A DNA stretch of 64,000 bases from Acholoe squamosa. Its lineage: Eukaryota > Annelida > Polychaeta > Phyllodocida > Polynoidae. The stretch is from NCBI GenBank assembly GCA_949317995.1, contig OX439038.1, forward strand, positions 35,655,113 to 35,719,112, in the 5' to 3' direction. The translations under genes were made by a program, and so were the position numbers. Of the stretch, positions 1 to 12,200 are shown in pieces (positions within the stretch are counted from its first letter, which is position 1; each line of letters opens with the position of its first letter). Below the pieces are notes generated by a model, which worked only from the letters and a program-made list of their open reading frames with translations, did no database searches and was not told the origin of the DNA.

Positions 1-97
1 ATGCACAGGGGACTCCTCACCCTTTAAGTATCCAACATAGCAAAAGTAAGATATATTGTTTTTATGGTATCATTTTGAATTCTAACTTTTTTCTCAG

Positions 98-201
98 GCC
101 CAAACTTGTTCTCCATATTGTGGATAAGGAGCAGCAGAGTCGTGTCCTCACGTTGACCAAGCTGTCAAACCTGTCCGACTACTCCCAGCCTCATGCAGCA
201 G
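98..201 (+). CDS. FCSK: FCSK exon (first in window)
   Basis: Acceptor AG at 96-97 follows a pyrimidine tract; donor GTCAGT starts at 202. The exon begins with one base completing a codon and ends in phase 1. It encodes the segment from [14 protein letters not shown] to SQPHAAG, just ahead of the GHMP kinase N-terminal fold. Confidence 0.88.
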
Positions 202-3200
202 GTCAGTTTATAATTCTAACTTCAGGTCCTGGGCAACAGTGTAACCCTTTAAAAATGAAATACGATCAAATATAAACAAAACAAAACTGTCTCTGAATAA
301 ACAGTTGCTCTAAGCCCGCACTTCTTATAGTTACCTCTTATGTTACAGAAGATATATACATGTGTAGCAGAGACATTGCGCTAGCCCAGCGCACCTATAT
401 AGACACCCTGGTGACACTGTTTCTGCAGCGTAATGTGTAGTAAGGGAGTGATCATTTTTTAACAACGGGGGGGGGGCTGGTGGGTTTGCGCGCGGACGCG
501 CGAAAAAAATTTCGACCCCCCCCTTCTTGAGGGGGTAAAATTTTTTCGACCCCCCCCCCATAAGGGACAAAAATCGCGCGCGGACGTCCCCTTTTAGCCT
601 ATAGTAACGCGCGGGGTTTTCCACTGAAAACAGGTGAAATTATTTTGATCCCCCCCCCCCCATCAGAGGTATTGAAAAAATTCTGACCCCCCCCGGTCAA
701 GGGGTTAAAAAAATTCTGACCCCCCCTCAAACCCACCAGCCCCCCCCTGTTGTTAAAAAATTCACTCCCTAAGATCACCCTTCTGATGTTTCCCCAGGGG
801 CCCTGTTGAAGGCAGCGTTCTGTTGTGCTGACATTGTGCAGTATCCGTCAGAGGTTTCATTGGCTGACCAGCTGACAGAGCAGCTCGGGGGAGGCTTTGA
901 GATGTTCTCCTGGTCTAATCTACCACACGGTTCAGGTAAGTGGTAGTACATCCTTTGTGTCTTTTGGAGTATGTTTATTTGCTTATAGAGTTATAGGATT
1001 TTTTATAACATATAACTTTACCCATATTGATGATGAACTGTACGTGATCAAAGATCCCTGCCCAGGAGGGGGGGGGCACTTGACTTTGTACTGACACGGG
1101 TGTGCGTGTTGCATTGAAATTTCAGAAAAAGTGACCCTTGGTGAGAGGGATTTTGGCCAAAAAGTGGCCTTGCAGCCCCACACCCGTGTCTCCGACATAT
1201 AGTGAGTGCTCCCTCCTCTCCCGGGGATCCCTGTATACTACATTGTACCACGTTCCCACAGGCTTTTGATGGAACCAGACCTGTCTATTCCAAAGACCAT
1301 TGACTATTACATTGTGTCATACTTTTTATTACCGGGTCAACCCTTCAATAGTTTAATTTTTAATTAGACTAAATATACCGTAGATATAAACTTAATCCAC
1401 GATTTCTATAGGACTGGGCACAAGCAGTATCTTGGCTGGAGCAGTCATAGCAGCCTTGTGGAAAGGAGCGGGGAGAAAGTTCTCAACAGACGCATTGAAC
1501 CATGCAGTAAGTATAGGGACAATCTTCAATGTACCTAAAAGTAAGCTGTGATCCATGTATAGGAAAAACTATTACATTGTAATTAACTTGGAAAGTTTAC
1601 TTTTCCAAGTTTTTAGAGACAGGTGGGGGCCATGGCGAAAATTAAGAACTCAAAATGGATGGGACTGTCACTTTGCCCTCATATAACATCAAAATGCTAA
1701 AATATGAGAGAAAATGAAATGTGTCATGAGACATGTACATATTCAGGATCCTAGAGGTGTAATTGTTACCTGTTATCTGGTCCTTATCTTTCTGATATTA
1801 AGGTCTCCTCAAAATGGGTGCAAGATGATTTGTGCACTCAATGCTTTTCTATGGGTGGATCGGGTGTCATACACATGATGAACTTTGAATACAAAATCAT
1901 ATATTGCATGTTATTTTTCCTTGTAAGGTTATATTAGACATTTCTCTATTTTTCTTATTTAAAAACATAATAATAAAATCATTCTAGTAGCATAATTGTT
2001 AATGAAACGATTTGCGTTCGTCTCGGAATGTTTTTCCCAAAAAACGTCCGAGCGGTTTAACTTTTACGACATTGCGAGTGTGTCACTTTGATACAAACAT
2101 GGCAGATGTTAAAGAAATCATAATAATACATTATAGTTTACGCAGAAGATAGATCCATGCAAAAACAGGCCTAATAACAATGATTTGATATGATTTGAGA
2201 AAATTTGTTATACCTAACTAGTTTATGGCAAAATCCAAAATGGCGTGCGCACAATATGTATGGAGTACATTTCTTCTTTGTTTGGGATATTTCTCAATAT
2301 TAACAACTACTACAACTCTATATAATTGTTGGTAAGTCTTCCACATTGCTGTCGATATAGTGCCAATGTGGCCAGACCTGTACTTTCCAAGTTACTTGCG
2401 AGTTCAATCACTTCAACACTCGTTTTCAGTATATTATAGTGAGGAATCTGGAGGAAGTGTGGGTGCAGACATGATCCATCCTATAGCTGTGGTAGGGGAA
2501 GGAACACAGAGATGTTGCCTCTGCTGTGGTCTTCAAAGTTGTGAGATAGATTTAATGTTGGACAAAAGGCACATTGACTTCTGTGCATGCTCAGACTGTA
2601 ACCAACAGGTTCTGATGTAGTAAAAGTATTTAGCAATATAACACTAGGGGGACACACTTATAGTGAGGTAATAGTTCATAGTGTGTCCACTAGGGGACAC
2701 CACTGTTTAGACAGTCTGTTAGAGTTAGGCATATATATAGGAAACGTTATATTCAACACTCCTTCTCGGTTCTTATATATAAATATAATGTTCTCATATG
2801 AATTGTCTTTCACATCATAAATGAAAAATAATGATGATAATAACAACAAGATATGAAAGTAGAAACTTCATAGACTAAGCTTGAGCTTTTAACTTTAGTA
2901 TCAGAAATGTCTTGTAAATTTGAGAGGAGCGGTTACTAGCACGTGCACTCTCTCACCCAACTTTACCTTGGGTGCAACTAATCTGATACTCTAAGAAGCT
3001 TTGTAAGCTTCTGATGCTTTTCTTTGGATAAGCCTTTAGTCAGCACATCAGCTGGCATTTCTGTAGTTGGCAGATATTGCAGTTTCACAGTTCCCTACAG
3101 TATTTCACCGCGTATGTAGTGATACTTGATTTCAATATGCTTGGTACGTCCGTGAAACTGTGGATTCTTTGCCATTGCTATGGCTGACTGACTGTCATCG

Positions 3201-6200
3201 AAGAGGTTGCTTCTGTAATAGGGCCATCCAGTTCCTTCAAGAGCTGTCGTAGCCAAAATGCTTCTTGTGCTGCAGATGCCAATGCTACATACTCGGCTTC
3301 TGCTGTTGATAGAGCTACACAAGACTGTTTCTTACTCCTCCAGCTTATGGGAGCTTCAGCCAGTGTGAAGGCATATCCAGATGAAGATTTCCGATCACTT
3401 TGATCACCTGCCCAATCTGTGTCACAATAGCCTATCATTCCTTCTTCAGAATTTCTACAGTACTGAATACCATGACTACTGGTTCCTTTAAGGTATCGCA
3501 TAATGTGTTTCACAGCTTTCCAGTGTTGTTCTGAAGGTTTTGGGTTTTTTTTAAAAGGTTTTATTGGGTCTAAAGTTAAATACCAGAATTCGGTCTGGCC
3601 GTTCTGCCATCTGGGCCCACATTTCAGCCTCCTATGTTGACAATTGGTACGGCGGCGAGTAATAATATTCTCTTCAGTGGACTATAAAGCAGAGAAAATA
3701 GCTTCTAACAATCGTATTCACACATGATAGATCAAAAAAATCAGAAAAGTTCAAGACTCCAGGCACTCGCATTATAGTATTGGTGAAACCACTCAGTGGT
3801 CTTGGGGAAGGGGTGGGGGATGAGGAATGAAGGGAGATTGAAAATGTGGAAGGAGTTTAGTATTTGTCATAGTGTGATATTTTACATCCTGAAGTATAAT
3901 ACCTGCAGCTCATAGAGACTCCAGTACACTCAGGTTTGGCTCAATCAGTGCCGGAAAATCTACATATATATGTATATATATTGCTGTTAGCACAGTGACA
4001 TCAACATAGTGTAGGGGCCAGCTCTGCCGTAAGGCCAGCAGCCCCGTTTCTGGAGATCCCAGCCCCCAGGGGCTGGCATCCGGTGGTAGCTCCCCCCTAC
4101 GTGTGTGTCATACCAATCCAGGTGTAGGTGCCTGGAACGGTATAATACAGATACGCTTCGACCCTGGCAGTACTGTGTACTGGTAGGTCAACTGGGAAGT
4201 CAGGAGTGCCTCACACTGCTTGATAAAGCCCAATCGATCTGGTTGGGAGGAATGCTTGGTGCTGGTTGGCCATGGTTGAAGCTGGTTGGGAGGAGTGTAG
4301 GGGCCAGCTCTGGCTGTAAGTCCATGGCGGTAGGCCATCTGCCCCGTTCCGGTTGCACCAGCCCTCAGGGGCTGGTCAGCTGGTATAAGCTGCCCCCCTT
4401 GTGTATTATACCGATCCAGATGTAGGTGGAAGGTAGAGAATGTCAGAAGGGGAAGTAGCTCAGCGGTAGAGCTTCCGCCTGCAGGTTGGAGGGTCCCGGG
4501 TTCGATTCCCGGTTTCTCCAGGACGTTTTCCGCCGACCTCTACACTGGTGGAGAAACCGAGTTGGTCCTGACCCGTGTGAGGGGGGACTACGAGAACTCG
4601 GTACCTGGGCTGGTATGACACGAATGACGATTCAATTTGCTAGTACTGGGGAGACTTGGAAACAGGTGGCGGGTATGCAACTCAGTACTAGTCCCGGGTA
4701 TCTGGTACCTATAGGGTACTGAACCCTATATTGAATCTGGTAGGGAGGAGTGTAGGGGCCAGCTCTGCCGTAAGGCCAGCAGCCCCGTTTCTGGAGATCC
4801 CAGCCCCCAGGGGCTGGCATCCGGTGGTAGCTCCCCCCTACGTGTGTGTCATACCAATCCAGGTGTAGGTGCCTGGAACGGTATAATACAGATACGCTTC
4901 GACCCTGGCAGTACTGTGTACTGGTAGGTCAACTGGGAAGTCAGGAGTGCCTCACACTGCTTGATAAAGCCCAATCGATCTGGTTGGGAGGAATGCTTGG
5001 TGCTGGTTGGCCATGGTTGAAGCTGGTTGGGAGGAGTGTAGGGGCCAGCTCTGGCTGTAAGTCCATGGCGGTAGGCCATCTGCCCCGTTCCGGTTGCACC
5101 AGCCCTCAGGGGCTGGTCAGCTGGTATAAGCTGCCCCCCTTGTGTATTATACCGATCCAGATGTAGGTGGAAGGTAGAGAATGTCAGAAGGGGAAGTAGC
5201 TCAGCGGTAGAGCTTCCGCCTGCAGGTTGGAGGGTCCCGGGTTCGATTCCCGGTTTCTCCCCACCAGTGTAGAGGTCGGCGGAAAACGTCCTGGAGAAAA
5301 CGGGAATCGAACCCGGGACCCTCCAACCTGCAGGTTCTGATATAAACTCCCCCTTGATCTATATTCCGCGTCGCATTGTCATTGACAAAAGGATTGTATT
5401 GCGGATGCTTAGGTGTAGAACAGGAAACTGGGTCACCCTGTTTAACAAACGTCGAGTTCGGGTTTAGGTCCTTACTCGCAGGAGGAGCATTCGCCTGCTC
5501 TTGCTCCTGTAAATAACTCTCCATAGCAGACTTATTTATTGTGAGGGTAGCTACATCCGTAGTGAGATTTCGCTGCTCCTCCCTTAGCTGTGCGTTTTCC
5601 GATAAGATCTCGGATCGAATCTTCTCGTTTTCTGCAACAGCTCGGTTACGCTCCTCCTGGGCGGCCAATGCCTCCCGCTTAAAAGTATCCTTCAATAGAC
5701 GGTACTTTTCACCTTTCTCCTTCTGAGACCGCTGATATTCGTTGGTCTCTCTCCTGATCTCGGATTGTTCCGAGACCAACTTGGCCTCTGTCTCTGCCTT
5801 TCGGAGTTGAAGTTTCTTTAACTTCTCCTCCATGGCATGCAACTCGGATTGTAGTTTGTTTACATCCCGGGCCTTAGCAACCTCCTCGGCTCTAGCCTTT
5901 TCGATTGCTCTGAGTTTATTGGCTTCTTCGAGCTCCAACTCAGCCAATCTTCTCTCTTTTTCCCGTTCGTCTTTCTCCTTTCGCTCCAATCGGTGGGCTA
6001 CGGAAGTTAGGCGATATTTTAGGTCTGATTCTTTTAGAATCGCCTCCTGTTCAACGGATCGTAATTTGCCGATCCGAGATTTAGTCTCCTCTTCTATTTT
6101 CAATTGGGCTGCCATGAATTGTTCATGTTGCCTCTTAGCCTGTAACTCTACCTGCTCCTTGGCTTTCAAATAGGCCGAGGTAGTTTTATACCCGGGGCCC

Positions 6201-9200
6201 ATCCGACGTCCGTATATCGACTTGCGGCTGCCTCCAGGGTTGAACATGGAGTCAGACAAGCCTTCGTCCAAAGATAGGCCTAGGTAATGCTTTTCCGAGT
6301 TTCTCGGTTCGGCATCCCGAGGCTTAGTCTTCGGGGTTGCTTTAGGGACCAATGGGTCCTTTATAGCTTTACCATCGTCGCTATCATGATCCGACGATGT
6401 CATTAATGGGGCTACTCCGTTTGCCCCCTCTGGTACCGCTCCCGGGGGGGTCGCGGTACGCTGCATAGGGCTTTGTGCCATTGGGGTACCCAAGTTGCTA
6501 GCCGAGCCTGCTGGTATAATAGGACCCAGCTGGCGCCTGCTAGTTATAACTTGGGACCAATCGCTTAAGTCCAAAGTTGGGGGTCTTAATACCCCCCTAA
6601 ACAGTCCTGTGTCCGGTGCCACCGTTTGAGGTGTACCCGGATACAATCTTACGATGCCACCTCCATTACTAGTGGCACCGTCTATTAAACCGGGTGTCGA
6701 GAAAACAGTCTGGACACCCTCTGGGTTGAACATTTGTTGTTGACCGGGCTTCCAGTCTAACAACAGATGCTGGGATGTAAAGCCATCCTCTTCGAATCCC
6801 TCTAGCCCAGGGCTGGGGGGATCCACATCGGGTTTCCCGAGGCTTTCGGCCAATTTGGCCGCGCTCCACCCCCGAACCAACTGGTCACGGGACCTGTGTA
6901 ATGGTTCGTATCGACTTATATGTTGGGTGGCTCGTTGGCTCGCTTATCACTAGAGATACCAACACAACACGAGTAGTTCGGGTTGGGCAAAGCCCCGGAT
7001 ACCCCTACCTCTCCGGTAGGACTTTATTCAAGATTCAGTAGGTAATAACTAAGCGTCTTGACTGGACCATGTCCAGTCCCCTTCTGCCGCTCGTCCGGCT
7101 TCTTAGTAGAAGCTGGACGCGAGGCATGGTGCTGTCCCCTCTTGTACCAACGGGGTATCGCAAAGCGACACCTAGCTGGCATAGAAGGAACAAGCACCAC
7201 ACGAACACGTCTCTCGGATGAACGGCACTAATATATATACAACGATGCCGGCCCCTACAATAGAAACAGAGATAGAGGGAAGCAAAAGAAAATTATCATG
7301 AGGAAATGATCTAATACTGTGCCTGGAGAATTCAACTTAGTATATGGAATTTTGAAAAATAAGATAAGTACAATGTATAGTGTAATGATATGTAAGTGTG
7401 CATAGTATGAACATCTGGCATAGTAGTAAACTATGACTGTGACTGTTCTATTTAGCCACTTGATTTACGGCAAATGTAATGTCAGATCTTGTCGAATTGG
7501 ACAAATACAGCAGGCTTCCAACTGCTGACTGATACAGTACCGGATCAACAGAGCTGTCATCATCACATACAGAGCTTGTCATTCTAACAGAAGGATCAAC
7601 TGGGGTTGACACTGGTTTGGCTTCCTGCATGCCAAACTTCTCAAGGATCCTGGACGTGTATCCAGGCTGACTTATCCATATGCTCTCAGGTGTCTGTCTG
7701 ATCTGAACTCCTAGGAAGGTGTTCAGTTCACCCAAGTCTTTGACATCAAACTTCTTTGAGATGTTTTTCTTGACTTTCACCATCGTAGCCGGATTCTCTG
7801 TTGCTATGATAATATCATCCACATAGACAGCTACGATTACTGTTTCATCTTCTTTACCTGTGTAGATGCATGGATCTGCTGTTGACTTGAGACCAATACT
7901 TTTGAGATGGTTGTCAAGTGTTATATTCCAGCACCTTGGTGACTGTTTAAGTCCATACAGGCTTTTCTTGAGCTTGCAGACTAAATGTTCTTCACCTTTC
8001 TTAACAAAACCCTCAGGTTGTTTTACATACACCACTTCCTCAAGTGTTCCATTTAGGAATGCTGTAGTGAAGTCCATTTGGTGAAGTAGAAGGTTCTTCT
8101 TCGCAGCTACAGTAAGCAGTGCACGTACTGACTCTGTTCTTACAACAGGGCAAAACGTCTCATCATAATCTAGACCATATTTTTGATTGTACCCTTGTGC
8201 CACAAGCCTAGCCTTGTACTGCTCTATGGTTCCATCAGGACTAAGCTTGGTTTTGAACACGCACTTGCTGTCCACAGTTTTTCTACCTTCAGGGAGTTTA
8301 ACTAAGTCCCAAACATCATGCTTCTGCAATGATTCAATTTATTTTTCCGTGGCTGCTTGCCACTTTTCCTTGTCCATTTCCATGGCTTCCTTATAGCTAG
8401 CTGGATCATTCACATCTGAAATCATGACCCACTCGCCATAGTAGTCTGGTTGCTTTTTCGGACGGCTCGACCTCCTGGGCTGAAAGTTATCATGAAGGTC
8501 AGGATTCTCAGTGGGAACCTCCTGCGGCACTTCAACTTTGGCTGCGACTGGAGCTTGAGCTTGAACCTCATCTGCTTCTTCCTTGACTTCCGTTGATTCT
8601 ATGATGACATGGTGACTTCCTTCTACAGTCTCATCTAGACTATCTTCATCAAATATAACATCATGACTATATAAAGCTTTCTTGCAGTTCATGTCATAAA
8701 GACGATATCCCTTGACATTGTCTATATAACCAAGGAAGATGCACCTTCTGGATTTTGAGTCAAGCTTTCTACGCTCATCTTTTGGGATGTGTGCATAGTA
8801 TGTCACTCCAAAAGGTCTCAGGTTAGCAACATCAGGCTTCTTTTCTTTGAAAGCCTCAAATGGTGTCATATCCGGAACAGCTGAAGTTGGGCTATGATTT
8901 CTCAAATAAACTGCTGTTGACATCGCTTTTGCCAAAAAGGACCTGGACATATCTCCTAACATAGCTCGCCCCATCTCTACCAAGGTACGATTCATTCGTT
9001 CAGCTACACCATTTTGTTCAGGATTCTTTGGGATGGTTAGCTCATGTCGTATTCCCTCCTTCTTGAGGTACTTTTTGAACTTGTTAGAAGTATATTCACC
9101 ACCATTGTTGGTTCTTAACGTCTTTACCTTCTGACCAGTCTCCTTCTCAACCAAAGCCTTCCATTCAAGGAATTCGAACACCTGATCTTTGGTTTTCAGG

Positions 9201-12200
9201 AAGTAGATCCAAGTATATCTGGTCTTGTCCTCAATGAAGGTCAAGAATGTTGCATAAACTTTAGCATCAGCATCTTTGGGTATCTTTTGCCCCAATGAAG
9301 TGGCAAACCGTGTAGATAGGCCATGCCTTCCCAGGAAACGTCCCATCCAGCCATTGCTGGCCTTAAACCTCAGTGCTCCGTTTGCAGTGGAGGAGTTGCT
9401 GCAAATAAAATGATAAACATGAATCATTGTGCCAATTTTCCAAATGTCATTATTGTGATAATTATTAATGAAGGAACCATTGTTATTGTGAAATGAAAAC
9501 AAAATATCCATAAAAAGTTACCTGTGGGAGGCACTTTAGGAGACCCGGGCATCCTTGGCAGATTGTCTTTTGGCCTCCACCTGGAGGGCTTTACCAGTCA
9601 CAGTTCGGCCAGCATCTCGAGCCTTCTCCACCCACTGGAGGAGGCCATCTTCCAACTCCTTGTGATGGGCAGATCGGGAGGTCTGTGCAGCAGGGGTGAG
9701 GACACGATGTTTGGAATTTTTCTTGAACTCCTTCTGAAGGGCATCTCTCTGCTTCTTCCACTTCCTCACCATACACTCATTCACCCCAAAGTGATCAGCT
9801 CCCTTACGATTGGAGGTCTCATCAGCAAACTTCATGCAGTTTAGCTTGAACTGGATGGTTTGTTTTGTCCTCTTAGCCCCCGGCATCATTGCAGAATTGG
9901 CAGATAATCGTTGTAGAGTGGTAGGCTGGTATTCTTAGGTTGGCAGATGACAGGTGTCTGTCTTGGAGTTTTATATGGTGCTACCCCCTGCCCTACCCCC
10001 ACCCCAGCATCCAGGTCCTGCTGCCTTAGCATGATGCCTTAGTACCTGAGCTACTCCACACCTTGAAGGTGTATTGCCGTTCAGCTGACTGCACGGGCTT
10101 CCCTAGCCCACTTAAAAGGGTCTATATCTCCTCTTTCCTATCCCCTCAGGATGTGTGTGGTGCACATATGCGTGGGCACTGACACATTCCTCTGTTAAAT
10201 TGTGTAATGTAGTTCTCGCCATGAATATATGTGAAGCACGGAATAGCCACTTAGTGCCGCTAAAGTGCTGTAAAACACAAATCAATCAATCAATCAGCTG
10301 ACTGCAGATACCATAGGAGGGCTGAATGTGCGGCAGTTTGGCACCTGAGTTGCTTTGCTCCTTCTAGGTGTCGAGGTGTTCAGGCTAACACGGAGGCCTG
10401 CAGGAGACGGGGAGCCGCGACTTCTCACCTGAGTTGCTCTGCTCCCTCCAGGTGTGAAGGCGATAACGCCGTACAGAAGCCGTCTAAGGCACAGAGTGTG
10501 TGGGGGAGGGTCGGGGACCCCAGGGGGGCGGGCACTTGTGGAAATATGGAGATAATGTGCATACACAAACTAGCGGGAAAGGGGGTGCTTTTTGGACCCT
10601 AGCAACAGATCTGCCTGTACCCGTTTTAAGGGAATTTTTAAAATATTCCAACTAGAACTGAAGTTAAGGTTGATATCACATTTTCAGATTTTTTTCTAAG
10701 GTAATTTGCAAATCATGATCGGGAAAGGGGTACATATTATCAAAATACTCCATTCAACGGGTGCCAAAATTAATGGTTTGTTTTCTTTTATACAAACAGC
10801 AGGGACAGGGGTACTTTTCCAAGCCATTTCCCGTCAAAAGGGGTATGTTTTAAGTATTTTTGCACAGTGCTTTGGACGATTGGACTGTCACTGTGATTGT
10901 GAACATACATGAATTTAACAAACTGTAAACTTTGTTTTCCAGGTGTTGCATCTTGAACAGCTGCTGACGACTGGTGGGGGCTGGCAGGACCAGGTGGGGG
11001 GGCTCATTGGGGGCCTCAAAGTGGGACACTCAGATGCCGCACTGCCTTTGAAGATCAATGTCACCCCAGTCATTGTACCAGAGGATGTCACTAAAGCCCT
11101 GGAGGAGCGCCTCATTCTGGTCTATACAGGCACAACAAGGTTAGCACGAAACCTCCTGCAGAATGTCATCCGCACATGGTATGCTCGCGACCCTGAGATT
11201 TGGGAGACCGAGGACAAGCTAGTGGAAGGTGCATGGGAAATCGCTGAAGCTGCCAAAAAGGGTAGGTTGTTCAGCAAAAATTTGACGTCTCACTGACTTA
11301 GGGAGTGATCATTTTTTAACAACAGGGGGGGGGCTGCTGGGTTTGCGCGCGGACGCGCGAAAAAAATTTCGACCCCCCTCTCAAGGGGGTAAAATTTTTT
11401 CGACCCCCCCCCCCATAAGGGACAAAAATCGCACGCGAACGTCCCCTTTTAGCCTTTAGTAACGTGCGGGGTTTTCCACTGAAAACAGGTGAAATTATTT
11501 TGACCCCCCCCATCAGAGGTATTGAAAAAATTCTGAACCCCCCCGGTCAAGGGGTTGAAAAAATTCTGACCCCCCCCTCAAACCCACCGGCCCCCCCCTG
11601 TTGTTAAAAAATGATCACTCCCTTAGATAAGTATATAGACATTTTCAAAATAAAAACGAACATAGATTCTAGGTTCCCCGGTATGCCTCTAGGAGCTAAC
11701 TTCGGGGTGTGGATGGGGGGTCCCCCATGTCACATGTCGATTTTAAGAAATTGTCATGTCACATGTCACTTGAATCCCTGTGTCCCATGTCACCTCTAAG
11801 AACCTCTCATGTCCCATGTCGATTTTAAGAAAGCACCTATGTCATGTCACTAATTTTTTGGCTCATGTCACTAAGGCCCATGTCACATGTCGATTTTAAG
11901 AAATGGCCATGTCACCATGTCGAATTTATAGTGCAGTAGATAGAGCCTGGATTTTGACCAACATTGGCACATTTGGCAGCAAGCATCAAAGTTTGCACAT
12001 AGGGGCTTTTTGACATGCTGAATCCATTTCTAAGAGGAAACATCATTTTCGAATAAAGTTTCTACTCATAAGTTGACATTGAAAATAAAAAGTATTAATT
12101 AATTATTTAATTCCATGAAAAATACCCAATGAATTTTATAAGAAGTTGAAAGGCTTCAAACCTAGAAAGAATACCTGAAACACACCTTTGTGTATCATCT

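Larger units (their letters stand above)
4010..5260. repeat. 741-bp direct duplication of terminal modules
   Basis: The block starting at 4010 recurs at 4751 (offset 741 bp) almost without change, through to about 5260. Within each copy the start TGTAGGGGCCAGCTCTG occurs twice (4010 and 4297; 4751 and 5038), so each unit holds two related submodules, the second carrying the tRNA-like segment. Nearly identical copies mean a recent event. The same 106-codon ORF appears in both copies and is not a gene. Confidence 0.9.
4010..7259 (-). mobile_element. TIR element with 4-bp TSD and coiled-coil ORF
   Basis: The ends are inverted: TGTAGGGGCCAGC at 4010 and GCCGGCCCCTACA ending at 7259. The flanking TSD is ATAG (4006-4009, 7260-7263). 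TGT..ACA ends with a 4-bp TSD resemble Ginger-type DNA transposons (gypsy-like integrase), but LTR elements also end TG..CA. No integrase or RT is present, so this copy is non-autonomous or gutted. Contents: a tandemly repeated terminal module with tRNA-like segments (4010-5260), a 559-codon - strand ORF (5201-6880) and a 380-bp leader. Confidence 0.65.
3541..7447. mobile_element. composite insertion splitting the copia pol gene
   Basis: The copia frame breaks off at FAVNQVAK (7448) and resumes at KPSEQHW (about 3537). Everything between is foreign. Its outer layers, 3541-4009 and 7264-7447 (about 650 bp together), look like one older insert; read on the - strand it ends with AATAAA and a short A-rich run near 3545-3565, so it may be a retroposed segment. 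I cannot classify it. The inner part is the TIR element at 4010-7259. Boundaries are good to about 10 bp. Confidence 0.65.

Noticed and set aside
343..624. 93-codon ORF on the - strand
   Set aside because: Reads through the C-rich MITE; composition is homopolymer-driven.
2360..2620. 86-codon ORF on the + strand
   Set aside because: Lies in the candidate copia LTR, antisense to the element, with no domain.
4105..5166. Identical 106-codon ORFs as a repeated gene
   Set aside because: They are in the 741-bp duplicated terminal modules with tRNA-like sequence; no coding signature.
4449..5260. Functional tRNA-Cys genes
   Set aside because: Cloverleaf fits but the anticodon stem has a mismatch, and both copies are embedded in transposon repeats with an inverted partial copy, so a SINE head or pseudogene is more likely.
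5541..6173. Ser/Arg-rich ORFs on the + strand
   Set aside because: Shadows of the coiled-coil ORF on the other strand.
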